Shown piece by piece: positions 24,485 through 34,951 of a stretch of 64,000 bases of DNA. This DNA is from Pseudomonas sp. 8AS. GTDB taxonomy: Bacteria; Pseudomonadota; Gammaproteobacteria; Pseudomonadales; Pseudomonadaceae. Under the pieces are notes generated by a model that had not been told where the DNA came from, ran no database searches, and was given only the letters and a program-made list of their open reading frames with translations. The position numbers and the translations under genes are program-made. The DNA is taken from NCBI RefSeq assembly GCF_902506505.1, contig NZ_LR733406.1:1-64000 (forward strand), given 5' to 3'. The stretch's first letter is position 1; every line of letters starts with the position of its first letter.

Positions 24485-25828
24485 TCAGATCCCTTCGCGG
24501 CGCAGCGCGGCGGCGGTGAAGTCGCCCTTGCTCAGCTTGACGTTGAAGTCGTACATCGGCTCGTTGTTGTCCAGGCCGTCGACGAAGTAGCGGTCGCCCT
24601 TGAAGTCGTAGATGGTCTCCAGGGTGCTGATGAACGCCGGCACTTCGTAGTAGCTGATCGGATGGGCTTCCTGCAGGCCGATCAGCTCGCCGCTCTTGTC
24701 GTAGAGGTCGACGGCGAGGATCTGCCAGCTGTCCTCGTCCAGGTAGAAGCGGCGCTTGGCATAGGGGTGGCTGTGGCCCTTGCGCAGATTGGCCTCGACC
24801 ACCCACACGCGGTGCAGCTCGTAGCGCAGCAGCTCGGGGTTGACGCTCTTCTCCTGGAGGATCTTCTCGTAGGGGATGCCCTTCTGGTGCACGGAGTAGC
24901 TGTTGTAGGGCATGAGCATTTCCTGCTTGCCCACCAGCGTCCACTCGTAGCGGTCCGGCGCGCCATTGTAGGCGTCGACCACGTCGGCGGTGGCCATGCC
25001 GTTGGTGTCCGGCTGCAGGGAGTCGTAGGCGAGCATCGGCAGGCGGCGCACGCGGCGCTCGCCGCGGCTGAAGCGCCAGGCCTTGCGGATGGCCAGGACC
25101 TGGTCGAGGGTCTCCTGCACCACCAGGGAGGAGCCGGCCAGCTTGCTCGGCGCGGTCACCACGTACTTGTAGAAGAACAGGGTGTTGTCCAGCTCGCCCG
25201 GGGTCATGCCCTCACGACCATACACCGAGAGCAGGTCACGCTCGCGCTTGAGCAGGATGTAGCTGCCGCTGTTGAGCACTGCGGCCTGGTTGGTGACCAT
25301 GCGCGCCTGGTCGCCACGGTAGCGCATGATGTGGTTCCAGATTGCCTCGGTGCCGTTCTGCGGGAAGGGGAACGGGATGCCGGCGACCGCGCCTTCGACG
25401 CCGTTGCCACCGGAGATCAGGCCGGCGTTGCTGGCGTTGTAGCGGGTCGCGTCATAGATGCGCTGCGGCGAGGCGGCACTGCGGTGGGTCGGGAACACGC
25501 GCAGGAAGTAGCCGGGATGATCTTCCAGCAGCTTCTGGAAACCCGGTGCCAGCAGGGCCTTGTATTGCGCCTGGTTGCTGGCGTCGACGCGGTACAGCTG
25601 GGCGTCGCCGGCATAGGGATCGGGGTGGTGCATGCCCGGCTGGTAGCTTGCCGGCGGAGTGGCCAGGCCGCCGTCCCAGGCCGGGATGGTGCCGGCGGCA
25701 TTGGCTGCGCGCTCGCCGCCGAGCGGCGTCAGATCTTGCCCGAGACGGGCGGCCTGGGCGGCATCGACCCGCGCCTGGGCGGGCAGCGCGGCGGCTGCCA
25801 ACAGCAGAATTGCAATGGTTCTCAACAC
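24485..25828 (-). CDS. DUF1329 (LolA-like fold) exported protein
   Basis: A 447-residue exported protein with a Sec signal (MLRTIAILLLAAAALPAQA, cleavage about residue 19). The DUF1329 family is recognised by LTPLGGERAANAAGTIPAW near the N-terminus and by the C-terminal DFNVKLSKGDFT. Members are often paired with DUF1302 outer-membrane proteins and linked to lipid or sterol handling; no DUF1302 gene is in this window. It is transcribed toward the shared terminator at 24442-24473. The function is unproven. Confidence 0.87.
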   Translation of the reverse strand: MLRTIAILLLAAAALPAQARVDAAQAARLGQDLTPLGGERAANAAGTIPAWDGGLATPPASYQPGMHHPDPYAGDAQLYRVDASNQAQYKALLAPGFQKLLEDHPGYFLRVFPTHRSAASPQRIYDATRYNASNAGLISGGNGVEGAVAGIPFPFPQNGTEAIWNHIMRYRGDQARMVTNQAAVLNSGSYILLKRERDLLSVYGREGMTPGELDNTLFFYKYVVTAPSKLAGSSLVVQETLDQVLAIRKAWRFSRGERRVRRLPMLAYDSLQPDTNGMATADVVDAYNGAPDRYEWTLVGKQEMLMPYNSYSVHQKGIPYEKILQEKSVNPELLRYELHRVWVVEANLRKGHSHPYAKRRFYLDEDSWQILAVDLYDKSGELIGLQEAHPISYYEVPAFISTLETIYDFKGDRYFVDGLDNNEPMYDFNVKLSKGDFTAAALRREGI

Positions 25829-25980
25829 AGCGATCTCCTCGCGCCACGTCGTACGTGGCGCTGTTCTTTTTCTGTAGCCAGTGTAGGCCGCACTTGCAGA
25901 TAGCTATCGGGTGAGGTGAAACGCCGTCCTGGCGCCGGGTGGTCCCGGTCGGTTTTGCCCTGCTCCACAGGGGTGTTGAA

Positions 25981-26700
25981 TCAGTCGATGCGCTGGAACT
26001 TGAGATCCCAGACACCGTGGCCGAGGCGCTCGCCGCGGCGTTCGAACTTGGTCACCGGGCGCTCGCTCGGGCGCTCCACGCAACGGCCGTCGGCCGCCAG
26101 GTTGCGGTAGCCGGGGGCCACGTTCAGCACTTCCAGCATGTGTTCGGCATACTGTTCCCAGTCGGTGGCCATGTGCAGCACGCCGCCGATCTTCAGCTTC
26201 TGCCGTACCAGCTCGGCAAAGGCCGGCTGGACGATGCGGCGCTTGTGGTGACGCGACTTGTGCCAGGGGTCCGGGAAGAACAGCAGCAGGCGATCGAGGC
26301 TGGCATCGGCCACGCAATCGCGCAGCACTTCCAGGGCATCGCAGCTGTACACGCGGATGTTGCTGAGGTTCTGCGTGAGCATGCCGTTGAGCAGGGCGCC
26401 GACGCCCGGTTTGTGTACTTCCACGCCAATGAAGTCCTGCTCGGGGGCGGCCGCGGCCATCTCCAGGGTGGCATGGCCCATGCCGAAGCCGATCTCGAAG
26501 GTGCGCGGCGCGCTGCGGCCGAACACCTGGTCGAAATCGCGCAGGCCATCCTCCAGCTGCAGGCCGAATTTCGGCCAGCCCAGATCGAGGCCGCGCTGCT
26601 GGCCTTCGGTCATGCGCCCGGAGCGCATGACGAAACTCTTGATGCCGCGGTGCGGACGCTCGACTGCGCCGTCTTCGACCGGCTCGACTACTTCACTCAT
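25981..26700 (-). CDS. trmB: tRNA (guanine46-N7)-methyltransferase TrmB
   Basis: A 239-residue SAM-dependent enzyme that forms m7G46 in the tRNA variable loop. The methyltransferase core shows [15 protein letters not shown] (SAM-binding, residues about 83-97), [15 protein letters not shown], and the signature [18 protein letters not shown] (residues 159-176). The N-terminal 50 residues include [16 protein letters not shown]. Nine bases separate it from thiG upstream, giving a thiS-thiG-trmB transcription unit as elsewhere in Pseudomonas. Confidence 0.95.
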   Translation of the reverse strand: MSEVVEPVEDGAVERPHRGIKSFVMRSGRMTEGQQRGLDLGWPKFGLQLEDGLRDFDQVFGRSAPRTFEIGFGMGHATLEMAAAAPEQDFIGVEVHKPGVGALLNGMLTQNLSNIRVYSCDALEVLRDCVADASLDRLLLFFPDPWHKSRHHKRRIVQPAFAELVRQKLKIGGVLHMATDWEQYAEHMLEVLNVAPGYRNLAADGRCVERPSERPVTKFERRGERLGHGVWDLKFQRID

Positions 26701-26709
26701 CGGATTCTC

Positions 26710-27501
26710 TTACTTGATCAGGCCATCCAGCGGCGACGAGGCGCTGGCATAGAGCTTCTTCGGCATGCGCCCGGCCAGGTAGGCCATGCGTCCGGCGATG
26801 ATCGCGTGCTTCATCGCCGCGCCCATCAGCACCGGGTTCTGCGCATGGGCGATGGCGCTGTTCATCAGCACCGCCTCGCAGCCCAGTTCCATGGCGATGG
26901 TGGCGTCGGATGCGGTGCCCACGCCGGCATCCACCAGCACCGGCACCTTGGCCTCTTCGAGGATGATGCGCAGGTTGTAGGGGTTGCAGATGCCCAGGCC
27001 GGTGCCGATCAGGCCGGCCAGCGGCATCACCGCGATGCAGCCCATCTCGGCCAGCTGGCGGGCGATGATCGGGTCGTCGCTGGTGTACACCATCACGTCG
27101 AAGCCGTCCTTGACCAGCACTTCGGCGGCCTTGAGGGTCTCGATCACGTTGGGGAACAGGGTCTTCTGGTCGGCCAGCACTTCCAGCTTGACCAGCTGGT
27201 GGCCGTCGAGCAGCTCGCGGGCCAGGCGGCAGGTGCGCACGGCTTCGGCGGCGTCATAGCAGCCGGCGGTATTGGGCAGGATGGTGTAGCGCTTGGGGTC
27301 GATCACGTCGAGCAGGTTGGGCTCGCCCGGGTTCTGCCCGATATTGGTCCGGCGCACGGCCACGGTGACGATCTCGGCGCCCGAGGCCTCGATGGCCAGG
27401 CGGGTTTCCTCGAGATCCTTGTACTTGCCGGTGCCCACCAGCAGGCGCGACTCGTAGGTACGCCCGGCCAGGGTGAATGGCTTGTCGATGATGGCGCTCA
27501 T
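26710..27501 (-). CDS. thiG: Thiazole synthase ThiG
   Basis: A 263-residue TIM-barrel enzyme that forms the thiamin thiazole phosphate from DXP, dehydroglycine and ThiS-thiocarboxylate. Typical segments: [20 protein letters not shown] at the start, [30 protein letters not shown] (containing the region of the Schiff-base lysine), [11 protein letters not shown] and [12 protein letters not shown]. Full length. It is preceded by thiS with a 20-base gap, and the two products work together on the same reaction. Confidence 0.95.
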   Translation of the reverse strand: MSAIIDKPFTLAGRTYESRLLVGTGKYKDLEETRLAIEASGAEIVTVAVRRTNIGQNPGEPNLLDVIDPKRYTILPNTAGCYDAAEAVRTCRLARELLDGHQLVKLEVLADQKTLFPNVIETLKAAEVLVKDGFDVMVYTSDDPIIARQLAEMGCIAVMPLAGLIGTGLGICNPYNLRIILEEAKVPVLVDAGVGTASDATIAMELGCEAVLMNSAIAHAQNPVLMGAAMKHAIIAGRMAYLAGRMPKKLYASASSPLDGLIK

Positions 27502-27521
27502 GGCAACTCCTCGCGGGCGGA

Positions 27522-27722
27522 CTAGCCGCCGCCGATGGCGTGGACGACTTCCAGCTGGTCGCCGTCGTGCAGGACCGTGGCGGCATGCTGGCTGCGCGGC
27601 ACTATGTCCAGGTTGAGTTCGACTGCCACCCGCTTGCCGGTCAGTTGCATGCGCACGAGCAGCTCGGCGACGGTTGCGCCAGCGGGCAGTTCGAAAGATT
27701 CGCCGTTCAACTGGATAAACAT
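27522..27722 (-). CDS. thiS: Sulfur carrier protein ThiS
   Basis: A 66-residue ubiquitin-fold sulfur carrier that delivers sulfur to ThiG as a C-terminal thiocarboxylate. It starts [15 protein letters not shown] and ends in the required diglycine (HAIGGG, with one extra Gly). The ATG at 27722 gives the normal size; an upstream in-frame start would add 20 residues not seen in the family. It is the first gene of the thiS-thiG-trmB unit. Confidence 0.93.
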   Translation of the reverse strand: MFIQLNGESFELPAGATVAELLVRMQLTGKRVAVELNLDIVPRSQHAATVLHDGDQLEVVHAIGGG

Positions 27723-27844
27723 GGCTGGGCAGTCAAAACATGAAAGGGTCGGCATTCTAGCCCGATCACCGACAGTGACCAAGGTAAAAGGACGCCATTC
27801 ATCTGCATGATAGCGCCGCCAACCGCCCCGCTATCGGCCGCAGG

Positions 27845-28216
27845 TCAGGCCGCACGCCAGGCCGCCAGGCCCAGGCACAGCCAGCCGGCGAGAAAGGCCA
27901 GACCACCCAGCGGGGTGATCATGCCGAGCTTGCCGATACCGCTGAGGGTCAGCAGATAGAGGCTGCCGGAGAACAGCACAATGCCCAGGGCGAACATGCT
28001 GCCGGCCGCCTGCAGCAGGCCGCTCGGCAGGCGTTGCAGCAGCAGCGCCACACCGAACAGGGCCAGCGCGTGGATCAGCTGGTAATGCACGCCGGTCTGG
28101 AACACCGCCAGGTACTCGGCGCTCAGGCGCGCCTTCAGGCCGTGGGCGGCGAAAGCCCCCAGCGCCACCCCGGTAAAACCGGCGAAGGCCGCCAACAACA
28201 GAAAGACTCGTGACAT
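27845..28216 (-). CDS. DUF423 inner-membrane protein (YgdD family)
   Basis: A 123-residue protein with four hydrophobic helices and the family signature GVALGAFAAHGLKARLS (residues 16-32), followed by FQTGVHYQLIHALALF and, later, ITPLGGLAFLAGW. This is the DUF423/YgdD family of small membrane proteins; its role is unknown. It is divergent to mtgA with 70 bases between the starts. Its gap to thiS (122 bases) carries no clear terminator. Confidence 0.88.
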   Translation of the reverse strand: MSRVFLLLAAFAGFTGVALGAFAAHGLKARLSAEYLAVFQTGVHYQLIHALALFGVALLLQRLPSGLLQAAGSMFALGIVLFSGSLYLLTLSGIGKLGMITPLGGLAFLAGWLCLGLAAWRAA

Positions 28217-28286
28217 GATTCACTCCCGGTCAAACCCAATGCGGCCGCTATAATGGCCCGCCCACTCCCTTCGGCCAAGCCAGCCC

Positions 28287-29024
28287 ATGCTCCGTCGCCT
28301 GTTTCGCCGCCTGTCCACACTGCTGCTCTGGTTCGCCGTCGGTTCGGCGCTGCTGGTGCTCGCCCTGCGCTGGATCGATCCGCCGGGCACGGCGCTGATG
28401 GTCGAGCGCAAGATCGAGTCCTGGATCGACGGCCAGCCGATCGACCTGCAGCGCAGCTGGCGCCCCTGGCAGGAACTACCGGACGACCTGAAGATCGCGG
28501 TGATCGCCGCCGAGGACCAGAAGTTCGCCGAGCACTGGGGCTTCGACCTGGCCGCCATCCAGCAGGCCTTGGCGCACAACGGCAACGGCGGCACCCTGCG
28601 CGGCGCCAGCACCATCAGCCAGCAGGTGGCGAAGAACCTGTTTCTCTGGTCCGGCCGCAGCTGGCCGCGCAAGGCCCTGGAGGCCTGGTTCACCGGCCTG
28701 ATCGAGCTGCTCTGGCCGAAGCAGCGGATTCTCGAGCTGTACCTCAACAGCGTCGAATGGGGCGACGGCGTGTTCGGCGCGGAAGCCGCCGCACGCCACC
28801 ACTTCGGCCGCGGCGCGCCCTACCTGTCACGCCAGCAGGCCAGCCTGCTGGCCGCCGTGCTGCCCAACCCGCGCGCCTGGAACCCGCGCCGCCCGGGGCC
28901 GCACGTGAGCCGCCGGGCCAACTGGATCCGCCAGCAGAGCTACCAGCTGGGCGGCAGCCACTACCTCAACCAGATCGCCCGGCCGCTGCCGGACTGGTGG
29001 CCGCAGTGGCTGCCACGCCCCTGA
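28287..29024 (+). CDS. mtgA: Monofunctional peptidoglycan transglycosylase MtgA
   Basis: A 245-residue GT51 enzyme that polymerises lipid II without a transpeptidase domain. An N-terminal TM anchor (residues 8-28) is followed by catalytic motifs: AVIAAEDQKFAEHWGFD (motif 1 with the catalytic Glu), GGTLRGASTISQQVAKNLFL (motif 2), RKALEAWFTGLIE (motif 3) and ILELYLNSVEWG (motif 4). Upstream, at 28249-28254, is a TATAAT. It is divergent to the DUF423 gene and convergent with rpoH, as in other Pseudomonas. Confidence 0.95.
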   Translation: MLRRLFRRLSTLLLWFAVGSALLVLALRWIDPPGTALMVERKIESWIDGQPIDLQRSWRPWQELPDDLKIAVIAAEDQKFAEHWGFDLAAIQQALAHNGNGGTLRGASTISQQVAKNLFLWSGRSWPRKALEAWFTGLIELLWPKQRILELYLNSVEWGDGVFGAEAAARHHFGRGAPYLSRQQASLLAAVLPNPRAWNPRRPGPHVSRRANWIRQQSYQLGGSHYLNQIARPLPDWWPQWLPRP

Positions 29025-29204
29025 GGCGCAGATTCCACAGAGCTGATCGCTGAGGCGCCGTGGCCCTGCCTAAGGCGCACCGGCGCACCGCCAACCCCGC
29101 GCGGGTCTGCGGTGCGCACGACGCACGCCCCCAGGTGTAGGCATCAAGCGGCCAGAACATGCAGTGCGGCGCGCGCAACCCTCAACAGAAAAACCGGGCA
29201 GAAA

Positions 29205-29228
29205 AAAGCCGCACCTGGGTGCGGCTTT
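29205..29228 (-). terminator. Intrinsic terminator of rpoH
   Basis: AAAGCCGCACC pairs with GGTGCGGCTTT, and on the minus strand a run of six T follows. It stands 16 bases after the rpoH stop. Confidence 0.88.
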
Positions 29229-29243
29229 CTCGAAGCACAGTAC

Positions 29244-30098
<855 letters not shown>

Positions 30099-30210
30099 GA
30101 AAAACCTCCAACTTTCAAAGCGGCCAGCAGTTTAGCACTGCGGCCTGTGACTGCAAGACCCTGGAAAAGTTCCCTTACAGTCTAAGAAATACAATAAAAA
30201 CAACAACTTA

Positions 30211-31218
30211 CTATCTTGGCGCAAGTTCACTCAGGTGTCGGGCGACGGCCAGCCAGGCGCCAATATAGCCCAACAGCACGGCGCCGAGCAGCAGCGACAG
30301 GGCATCGTCGGCCGGCACTCCGGCCAGGGCGAAGTCGCTGCCGTACAGCCCGGCCAGGCGCACCACCGCGGCGTTCAGCCAGTCCAGGCCGAAGGCCAGC
30401 ACGGCCCAGGCCAGCAGGCCGGCGCCGACGCCATACAGCGCCCCCATATAGAGGAAGGGCCGACGCACGTAGCCATCGGTGCCACCGACCAGCTTGATCA
30501 CCTCGATCTCGCTGCGGCGGTTCTCGATATGCAGGCGGATGGTATTGCCGATCACCAGGAGCAGGGCCAGCACCAGCAGCAGGGTCAGGCCGAAGACGAA
30601 GTGCTGGCCGAGCTTGAGGATCGCCGACAGGCGCTCGACCCACTGCAGGTCGAGCTGCGCCTGCTGCACCCCGGGCATTTCCGAGAGGTTCTGGCGCAGC
30701 GCTTCCAGGGTCGGCTTGTCGACTTCCCTGGGCGTCACCACCACCACGCCGGGCAGCGGATTGTCCGGCAGCTCGCGCAGGGCCTCGCCGAGGCCGGACT
30801 GCTGCTGGAAGTCGGCCAGGGCCTGTTCGCGGCTGATCCACTCGGCACTGGCCACATCGCCCATGCCGGCGATCTCGTCGCGCAGCTGCTGGCCGGCGGC
30901 ATCGCTGGTCTCCAGCTGCAGGTACAGGGAAATCTGCGCGGCGCGCTGCCAGGAGCCGCCGAGGCGCTCGACGTTGTCCAGCAGCAGCGACAGGCCCATC
31001 GGCAGGGACAGGGCAATCGCCATCACCAGACAGGTGAAGAAGCTGCCGATCGGCTGGCGAGCCAGGCGGCGCAGGCTGTCGAGCAGGCTGCTGCGGTGGC
31101 TTTCCAGCCAGGCGTGCAGCAGGGTGGCGAAATCCGGGCCATGATCGACCGGTTTATCGGCCTTGGCCTTGACCGCACCGACCCGTTCGGCGGCCTTGGG
31201 GTTGCGTTGTTCGCTCAT
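30211..31218 (-). CDS. ftsX: Cell-division permease FtsX
   Basis: A 335-residue inner-membrane partner of FtsE that relays division signals to periplasmic peptidoglycan hydrolase activators. A basic cytoplasmic N-terminus (about 50 residues) precedes the first TM (FFTCLVMAIALSLPMGLSLLL). The periplasmic loop follows (about residues 85-190, ending PGVQQAQLDLQWVERL). Three more TMs include FVFGLTLLLVLALLLVIGNT and the C-terminal LLLGAVLLGYIGAWLAV. It overlaps the end of ftsE by one base in the ftsY-ftsE-ftsX operon. Confidence 0.95.
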   Translation of the reverse strand: MSEQRNPKAAERVGAVKAKADKPVDHGPDFATLLHAWLESHRSSLLDSLRRLARQPIGSFFTCLVMAIALSLPMGLSLLLDNVERLGGSWQRAAQISLYLQLETSDAAGQQLRDEIAGMGDVASAEWISREQALADFQQQSGLGEALRELPDNPLPGVVVVTPREVDKPTLEALRQNLSEMPGVQQAQLDLQWVERLSAILKLGQHFVFGLTLLLVLALLLVIGNTIRLHIENRRSEIEVIKLVGGTDGYVRRPFLYMGALYGVGAGLLAWAVLAFGLDWLNAAVVRLAGLYGSDFALAGVPADDALSLLLGAVLLGYIGAWLAVARHLSELAPR

Positions 31219-31886
31219 CAGCTGGCCTCTCCGTCGCCGATCAGGCGGCCGCGTTGCAGGGTCAGCATGCGGTGGCGCATGCGCGCGATCAGCGACAGGT
31301 CGTGGCTGGCGATCAGCACCGTGGTGCCCAGGCGGTTGATGTCTTCGAACACGCCCATGATCTCGGCTGCCAGGCGCGGATCGAGGTTGCCGGTGGGTTC
31401 GTCCGCCAGCAGCAGGGCCGGGCGGTGCACCACGGCACGGGCGATGCCGACGCGCTGCTGCTGGCCGGTGGACAGGTCGGCCGGCGACTGCTCGGCCTTG
31501 TCGCTCAGGCTGACGCGTTCCAGGGCGGCGCCGACGCGCTTGCTGATCTCCTCCTTGGACAGGCCGAGGATCTGCAGCGGCAGGGCGACGTTGTTGAACA
31601 CGCTGCGGTCGAACAGCAGCTGGTGGTTCTGGAACACCACGCCGATCTGCCGGCGCAGGAAGGGAATCTGTGCATTGGTGATGGTCGACAGGTCCTGCCC
31701 GGCCAGCAGCAGCTTGCCGGTGGTCGGCCGCTCCATCGCCAGCAGCAGGCGCAGCAGGGTCGACTTGCCGGCGCCGGAGTGGCCGGTGACGAAGAGGAAC
31801 TCGCCGCGGCGCACGCGGAAACTCAGTTCGTGCAACCCGACATGGCCGTTGGGATACCGCTTGCCGACCTGCTCAAAGCGAATCAT
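31218..31886 (-). CDS. ftsE: Cell-division ATPase FtsE
   Basis: A 222-residue ABC ATPase, normal length. Walker A is GHSGAGKSTLLR (residues about 35-46), the Q-loop is VVFQNHQLL, the ABC signature is LSTGQQQRVGIARA, Walker B is ALLLADEPTGNLD, and the switch His is in IASHDL. It couples with FtsX at the septum. It overlaps ftsY by four bases upstream and ftsX by one base downstream. Confidence 0.97.
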   Translation of the reverse strand: MIRFEQVGKRYPNGHVGLHELSFRVRRGEFLFVTGHSGAGKSTLLRLLLAMERPTTGKLLLAGQDLSTITNAQIPFLRRQIGVVFQNHQLLFDRSVFNNVALPLQILGLSKEEISKRVGAALERVSLSDKAEQSPADLSTGQQQRVGIARAVVHRPALLLADEPTGNLDPRLAAEIMGVFEDINRLGTTVLIASHDLSLIARMRHRMLTLQRGRLIGDGEAS

Positions 31887-33445
31887 GCGCGCTCCTTCTC
31901 CGCAAACAGGGCCTGGACGAAGTCCTGCGCGACGAAGGTGCGCAGGTCGTCGATGCCTTCGCCGACGCCGATATAGCGGATCGGCAAGCCGAACTGCTTG
32001 GCCAGGGCGAAGATCACCCCGCCCTTGGCGGTGCCGTCCAGCTTGGTCAGGGCCAGGCCGGTGAGGGCCACGGTCTGGTGGAACTGCTTGGTCTGGTTGA
32101 TGGCGTTCTGCCCGGTGCCGGCGTCCAGCACCAGCAGCACTTCGTGGGGCGCCGTCTCGTCCAGCTTGCCGATCACCCGGCCGACCTTCTTCAGTTCTTC
32201 CATCAGGTTGTCTTTGGTGTGCAGGCGCCCGGCCGTGTCGGCGATCAGCACGTCGATGCCGCGGGCCTTGGCCGCTTGCACCGCATCGAAGATCACCGAG
32301 GCAGAGTCGGCGCCGGTGTGCTGGGCGATCACCGCGATGTTGTTGCGCTCACCCCACACCTGCAGCTGCTCGACGGCAGCGGCGCGGAAGGTGTCGCCGG
32401 CGGCCAGCATGACCTTCTTGCCCTCGCCCTGCAGCTTCTTGGCCAGCTTGCCGATGGTGGTGGTCTTGCCCACCCCGTTCACGCCGACCACCAGGATCAC
32501 GTAGGGCTGCTTGCCGCTGTCGACCAGCAGCGGCTTCTCCACCGGCGCCAGCAGGCCGGCCAGCTCTTCCTGCAGCGCCTTGTACAGCGCATCGCTGTCG
32601 GCCAGTTCCTTGCGCGCCACGCGCTTGGTCAGGCTCTGCACGATGGCGGTGGTCGCCTCGACGCCGACGTCGGCCAGCAGCAGGCGGGTTTCCAGTTCGT
32701 CGAGCAGGTCGTCGTCGATCGCCTTCTTGCCGAGGAACAGGCTGGCCATGCCCTCGCCTAGGCTGGCGCTGGTCTTCGACAGACCCTGCTTGAGCCGGGC
32801 GAACCAGCCGCCCTGGTTGTCACCGGGCTTGTTCTGTTCCAGCTGCGGTGCCGGCTCGGGCTCGACCGGCAGCACGACTTCGGCTACCGGCTCGTGCACG
32901 GCATGGGTGACTTCGGCGCCGGCATTGATACGGAAGCGCGAGAAGGCCGGCCGGGCTGGCTCGCCGGCGGCGGGAGCAGCGGCGGCGACTGGCGTGGAGG
33001 CTGGAGCAACAGGCGCGGCGGCGGCGACACTCGGTTCAGGCGCAATGCTGGCCGGCACCTCGGCAACCGGGGCGGGGACGACTTCGACCGGCACAGGCGC
33101 TGCAACGGGCTCAACCTGGGGAGTGACGGCCTGCAGTTCGACAGGTGCCGCGGGCGGCACGGCGGCGACCTCCACCGCTGCTGGCGCGGCAACCGGTGCT
33201 GCAGCGGCCTCGAGCGGCACAGTCGGGGCTACAGGCTCGACGACAGGCGCAGTCGACGCACTCGTCACTTCGACGGGCACAGCGGGTGCCGTAGTCTCTT
33301 CCGTAGTCGCGGCAGGCGCCGCCGGCGTCGGCTCATCCTGCGGCTTCTTGCGCAGCCAGCCGAACAGCGATTTCTTCTCCCCGGCCTCGGCCGGAGCCTT
33401 GCCAGCCGGGGCTGGCGACTTCTTGTCGTCGTTGGAACCAAACAT
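31883..33445 (-). CDS. ftsY: Signal-recognition-particle receptor FtsY
   Basis: A 520-residue SRP receptor GTPase that docks ribosome-nascent chains at the membrane. Residues 1-35 are basic (MFGSNDDKK ... KKSLFGWLRKK). Residues about 40-190 form a long Ala/Pro/Val/Glu-rich low-complexity A domain. The NG domain holds G1 VVGVNGVGKTTTIGKLA, DTFRAAAVEQL, DTAGRLH, TKLDGTAKGG and GVGEGIDDLRTF. The ATG at 33445 is preferred: homologues begin MFG, and the open frame before it is promoter-side sequence. First gene of ftsYEX, divergent from the M16 genes. Confidence 0.96.
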   Translation of the reverse strand: MFGSNDDKKSPAPAGKAPAEAGEKKSLFGWLRKKPQDEPTPAAPAATTEETTAPAVPVEVTSASTAPVVEPVAPTVPLEAAAAPVAAPAAVEVAAVPPAAPVELQAVTPQVEPVAAPVPVEVVPAPVAEVPASIAPEPSVAAAAPVAPASTPVAAAAPAAGEPARPAFSRFRINAGAEVTHAVHEPVAEVVLPVEPEPAPQLEQNKPGDNQGGWFARLKQGLSKTSASLGEGMASLFLGKKAIDDDLLDELETRLLLADVGVEATTAIVQSLTKRVARKELADSDALYKALQEELAGLLAPVEKPLLVDSGKQPYVILVVGVNGVGKTTTIGKLAKKLQGEGKKVMLAAGDTFRAAAVEQLQVWGERNNIAVIAQHTGADSASVIFDAVQAAKARGIDVLIADTAGRLHTKDNLMEELKKVGRVIGKLDETAPHEVLLVLDAGTGQNAINQTKQFHQTVALTGLALTKLDGTAKGGVIFALAKQFGLPIRYIGVGEGIDDLRTFVAQDFVQALFAEKERA

Positions 33446-33583
33446 GGGTCGTTTGTATCTCAAATGAGCCGCGCAACAGGCTGCAACAGCCACCGCGCCG
33501 CCCCGGAAAAGGATGGGGTATCCTAGCACCTCTTCGCCCGCCGGCGGTACGACCGCCCGGGCTGTCCGACAGGTCCCGAATCA

Positions 33584-34951
33584 ATGAATCGACTCGCCCG
33601 CCGCTGCGCCGGCCTGCTATTGACTGTCTTGTGCGCGCCACCGGCCCTGCACGCCGCCGAAAGCCAACCGACCCACGAGTTCAAACTGGCCAACGGCCTC
33701 AAGGTCGTGGTCCGCGAGGACCACCGTGCCCCCGTGGTGGTCTCCCAGCTCTGGTACAAGGTCGGCTCCAGCTACGAGACGCCCGGGCAGACCGGCCTGT
33801 CCCACGCCCTCGAACACATGATGTTCAAGGGCAGCCGCAAGCTCGGCCCCGGCGAGGCCTCGCGCATCCTGCGCGAGCTCGGCGCCGAGGAAAACGCCTT
33901 CACCAGCGACGACTACACCGCCTATTACCAGGTGCTGTCGCGTGATCGCCTGGCCGTGGCCTTCGAGCTGGAGGCCGACCGCCTGGCCAGCCTCAAGCTG
34001 CCGGCCGACGAGTTCGCCCGCGAGATCGAGGTGATCAAGGAAGAGCGCCGCCTGCGCACCGACGACAAGCCCAGCGCCCTGGCCTACGAGCGCTTCAAGG
34101 CGATGGCCTACCCCGCCAGCGGCTACCACACGCCGACCATCGGCTGGATGGCCGACCTCGAGCGCATGAGCGTCGAGGAACTGCGCGCCTGGTACCAGAC
34201 CTGGTACGTGCCGAACAACGCCACCCTGGTGGTGGTCGGCGATGTCGGCAAGGACGAGGTGCAGCAGCTGGCCGAACGCTACTTCGGCGCCATTCCCCAG
34301 CGTCCCGTGCCGGCGGCCAAGGCCCCGCGCGAGCTGGCCGAACCCGGCGAGCGGCGCCTCAAGCTACACGTGAAGACCCAGCTGCCGAGCCTGCTCTACG
34401 CGTTCAACGTGCCCGGCATGGCTACTGCCGCGGACGTGCGCGAGGTGCACGCCCTGCGCCTGATCAGCGCCCTGCTCGACGGCGGCTACAGCGGCCGCCT
34501 GCCGACCCGCCTGGAGCGCGGCGAGGAGCTGGTGTCCGGCGCGTCGTCCTGGTACGACGCCTTCGCCCGTGGCGACAGCCTGTTCATCCTCAGTGCCACC
34601 CCCAACGTGCAGAAAGGCAAGACCCTGGAGCAGGTGGAAGACGGCCTGTGGCGCCAGCTCGACGACCTCAAGCACAACCCGCCGAGCGCCGAGGAACTGC
34701 AACGGGTACGCGCCCAGGTGATCGCCGGCCTGGTCTACGAGCGCGACTCGATCACCAGCCAGGCCACCACCATCGGCGAACTGGAAACCGTCGGCCTGTC
34801 CTGGACCCTGATGGACCAGGACCTCGCCGCCCTGGAAGCGGTGACCGCCGCCGACATCCAGAAGGCCGCACAGACCTACTTCACCCGCACCCGCCTGAGC
34901 GTGGCCCATGTACTACCCGAGCAAGCCGCCATTGAAGGAGCCCAGCCATGA
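33584..34951 (+). CDS. M16 zinc metallopeptidase, catalytic subunit type
   Basis: A 455-residue exported pitrilysin-family protease. A signal peptide of about 25 residues (LLLTVLCAPPALHAAES) is followed by the inverted zinc motif HALEH (in GLSHALEHMMFKG, residues about 76-88). The distal glutamate lies in the downstream EIEVIKEERR segment. It is translationally coupled (ATGA) to a second M16 protein without the zinc motif; such active/inactive pairs form heterodimers in this family. It is divergent from ftsY. Its substrate is unknown. Confidence 0.92.
   Translation: MNRLARRCAGLLLTVLCAPPALHAAESQPTHEFKLANGLKVVVREDHRAPVVVSQLWYKVGSSYETPGQTGLSHALEHMMFKGSRKLGPGEASRILRELGAEENAFTSDDYTAYYQVLSRDRLAVAFELEADRLASLKLPADEFAREIEVIKEERRLRTDDKPSALAYERFKAMAYPASGYHTPTIGWMADLERMSVEELRAWYQTWYVPNNATLVVVGDVGKDEVQQLAERYFGAIPQRPVPAAKAPRELAEPGERRLKLHVKTQLPSLLYAFNVPGMATAADVREVHALRLISALLDGGYSGRLPTRLERGEELVSGASSWYDAFARGDSLFILSATPNVQKGKTLEQVEDGLWRQLDDLKHNPPSAEELQRVRAQVIAGLVYERDSITSQATTIGELETVGLSWTLMDQDLAALEAVTAADIQKAAQTYFTRTRLSVAHVLPEQAAIEGAQP

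Noticed and set aside
26700..27844. TPP riboswitch in front of thiS/thiG
   Set aside because: The 122 bases upstream of thiS show no recognisable THI-box sequence.
19147..28286. Joining of the fabY-cysQ-yrfG block with the trmB-thiG-mtgA block, which are far apart in P. aeruginosa PAO1
   Set aside because: As far as I recall these blocks are close together in P. putida-type genomes, so contiguity is probably ancestral rather than a rearrangement here.
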